DNA of 20,072 bases from a virus, in the IMG/VR virus record IMGVR_UViG_3300025889_001235, positions 1-20,072 of that record, one strand, 5' to 3'. Made by a program: the position numbers and the translations under genes. Below, one piece after another: positions 19,862 to 20,072 of the stretch. A model generated the notes under the pieces. The model worked only from the letters and a program-made list of their open reading frames with translations, searched no databases and was not told the DNA's origin. Every line of letters starts with the position of its first letter. Positions within the stretch are counted from its first letter, which is position 1.

Positions 19862-20072
19862 TGCGTGTGTCTATCTATCAGCAGGACGAACCGCAGTATC
19901 AGCCGTTGGATCTTCGACATCTCACGGAGCCGGAAGCGACTGAGTTATGCTTAGCCATCCGGCAAACGCTGTTGCCCTACGCCACGGTGTGGCATCTGTG
20001 CGACCTCTCGAACCGCTGTGAGAATTTGTTGCGGCGGCATCGGATCAGGACCGTGGGCGAGGTCCAGGACAT
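19861..20072 (+). CDS. Partial hypothetical protein (3' end off window)
   Basis: 70 codons to the window edge, starting MRVSIYQQDEPQYQPLDLRH and overlapping the previous stop (TAATG). The chain is helical with LTEPEATELCLAIRQTLLPYATVWHLCDLSNRCENLLRRHRIRTVGEVQD; the last part, RRHRIRTVGEV, resembles a helix-hairpin-helix-type or RNA polymerase alpha C-terminal helix, though too little is visible to say more. No family assigned. Confidence 0.5.
   Translation, partial: MRVSIYQQDEPQYQPLDLRHLTEPEATELCLAIRQTLLPYATVWHLCDLSNRCENLLRRHRIRTVGEVQD

Noticed and set aside
1-20072. CRISPR arrays, insertion-sequence transposases, integrase or attachment sites
   Set aside because: No repeat-spacer pattern, transposase or recombinase sequence, or tRNA-like integration boundary could be seen.

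Overview
The window is a stretch of tailed-phage (Caudoviricetes) genome or provirus. The head proteins resemble those of the podovirus group around Bordetella phage BPP-1 and Salmonella phage epsilon15: a connector-type portal of about 550 residues, a separate scaffold, a 311-residue capsid protein and a small decoration protein. The host cannot be named from sequence alone. A diderm (Gram-negative) host is likely, because the lysis region has lipoprotein genes next to a membrane-anchored coiled-coil protein, as in spanin systems. The adhesin-like, cysteine-rich fibre genes suggest an environmental (water, soil or sludge) phage.

Layout. From 16940 leftward to base 1 runs one long, tightly packed minus-strand operon with many ATGA and TAATG overlaps. 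In transcription order it holds: terminase small and large subunits, a small head protein, portal, a Bbp19-like protein, scaffold, a small helix-turn-helix-like protein, a structured non-coding leader, major capsid protein and decoration protein. Next come a DUF115-like protein, a coiled-coil protein and a small protein, then three consecutive genes for Sec-signal, cysteine-paired fibre or adhesin proteins, and an FN3 protein. The lysis block follows (M15 peptidase, membrane coiled coil, holin-like/lipoprotein fusion, small lipoprotein, small exported protein). Last are a LAGLIDADG homing endonuclease gene, a DEDD-type exonuclease and the start of one more gene. From 17415 rightward runs a plus-strand cluster: an ArdC-like antirestriction protein, a GP88-family protein and five small genes, the last cut by the window end. 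The two units diverge from a 474-bp control region (16941-17414) with a near-perfect 25-bp palindrome, a second degenerate copy of it, a TTGACA-17-TATGAG promoter, and CTAAC repeats.

Most interesting points: (1) the 140-bp gap before the capsid gene folds, by eye, into a four-way-junction RNA that looks like a tRNA cloverleaf but is not a normal tRNA; (2) the exonuclease gene seems to be split just after its start by a 500-bp insert carrying the homing endonuclease gene, leaving its strong ribosome site and GTG start 500 bp away; (3) three consecutive virion-type genes carry Sec signals and even numbers of cysteines (18, 6 and 16), which suggests periplasmic, disulfide-bonded fibres; (4) a holin-like protein is fused in frame to a lipoprotein signal. 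No recognisable tail-tube, tailspike-adaptor or ejection proteins are present in the window.
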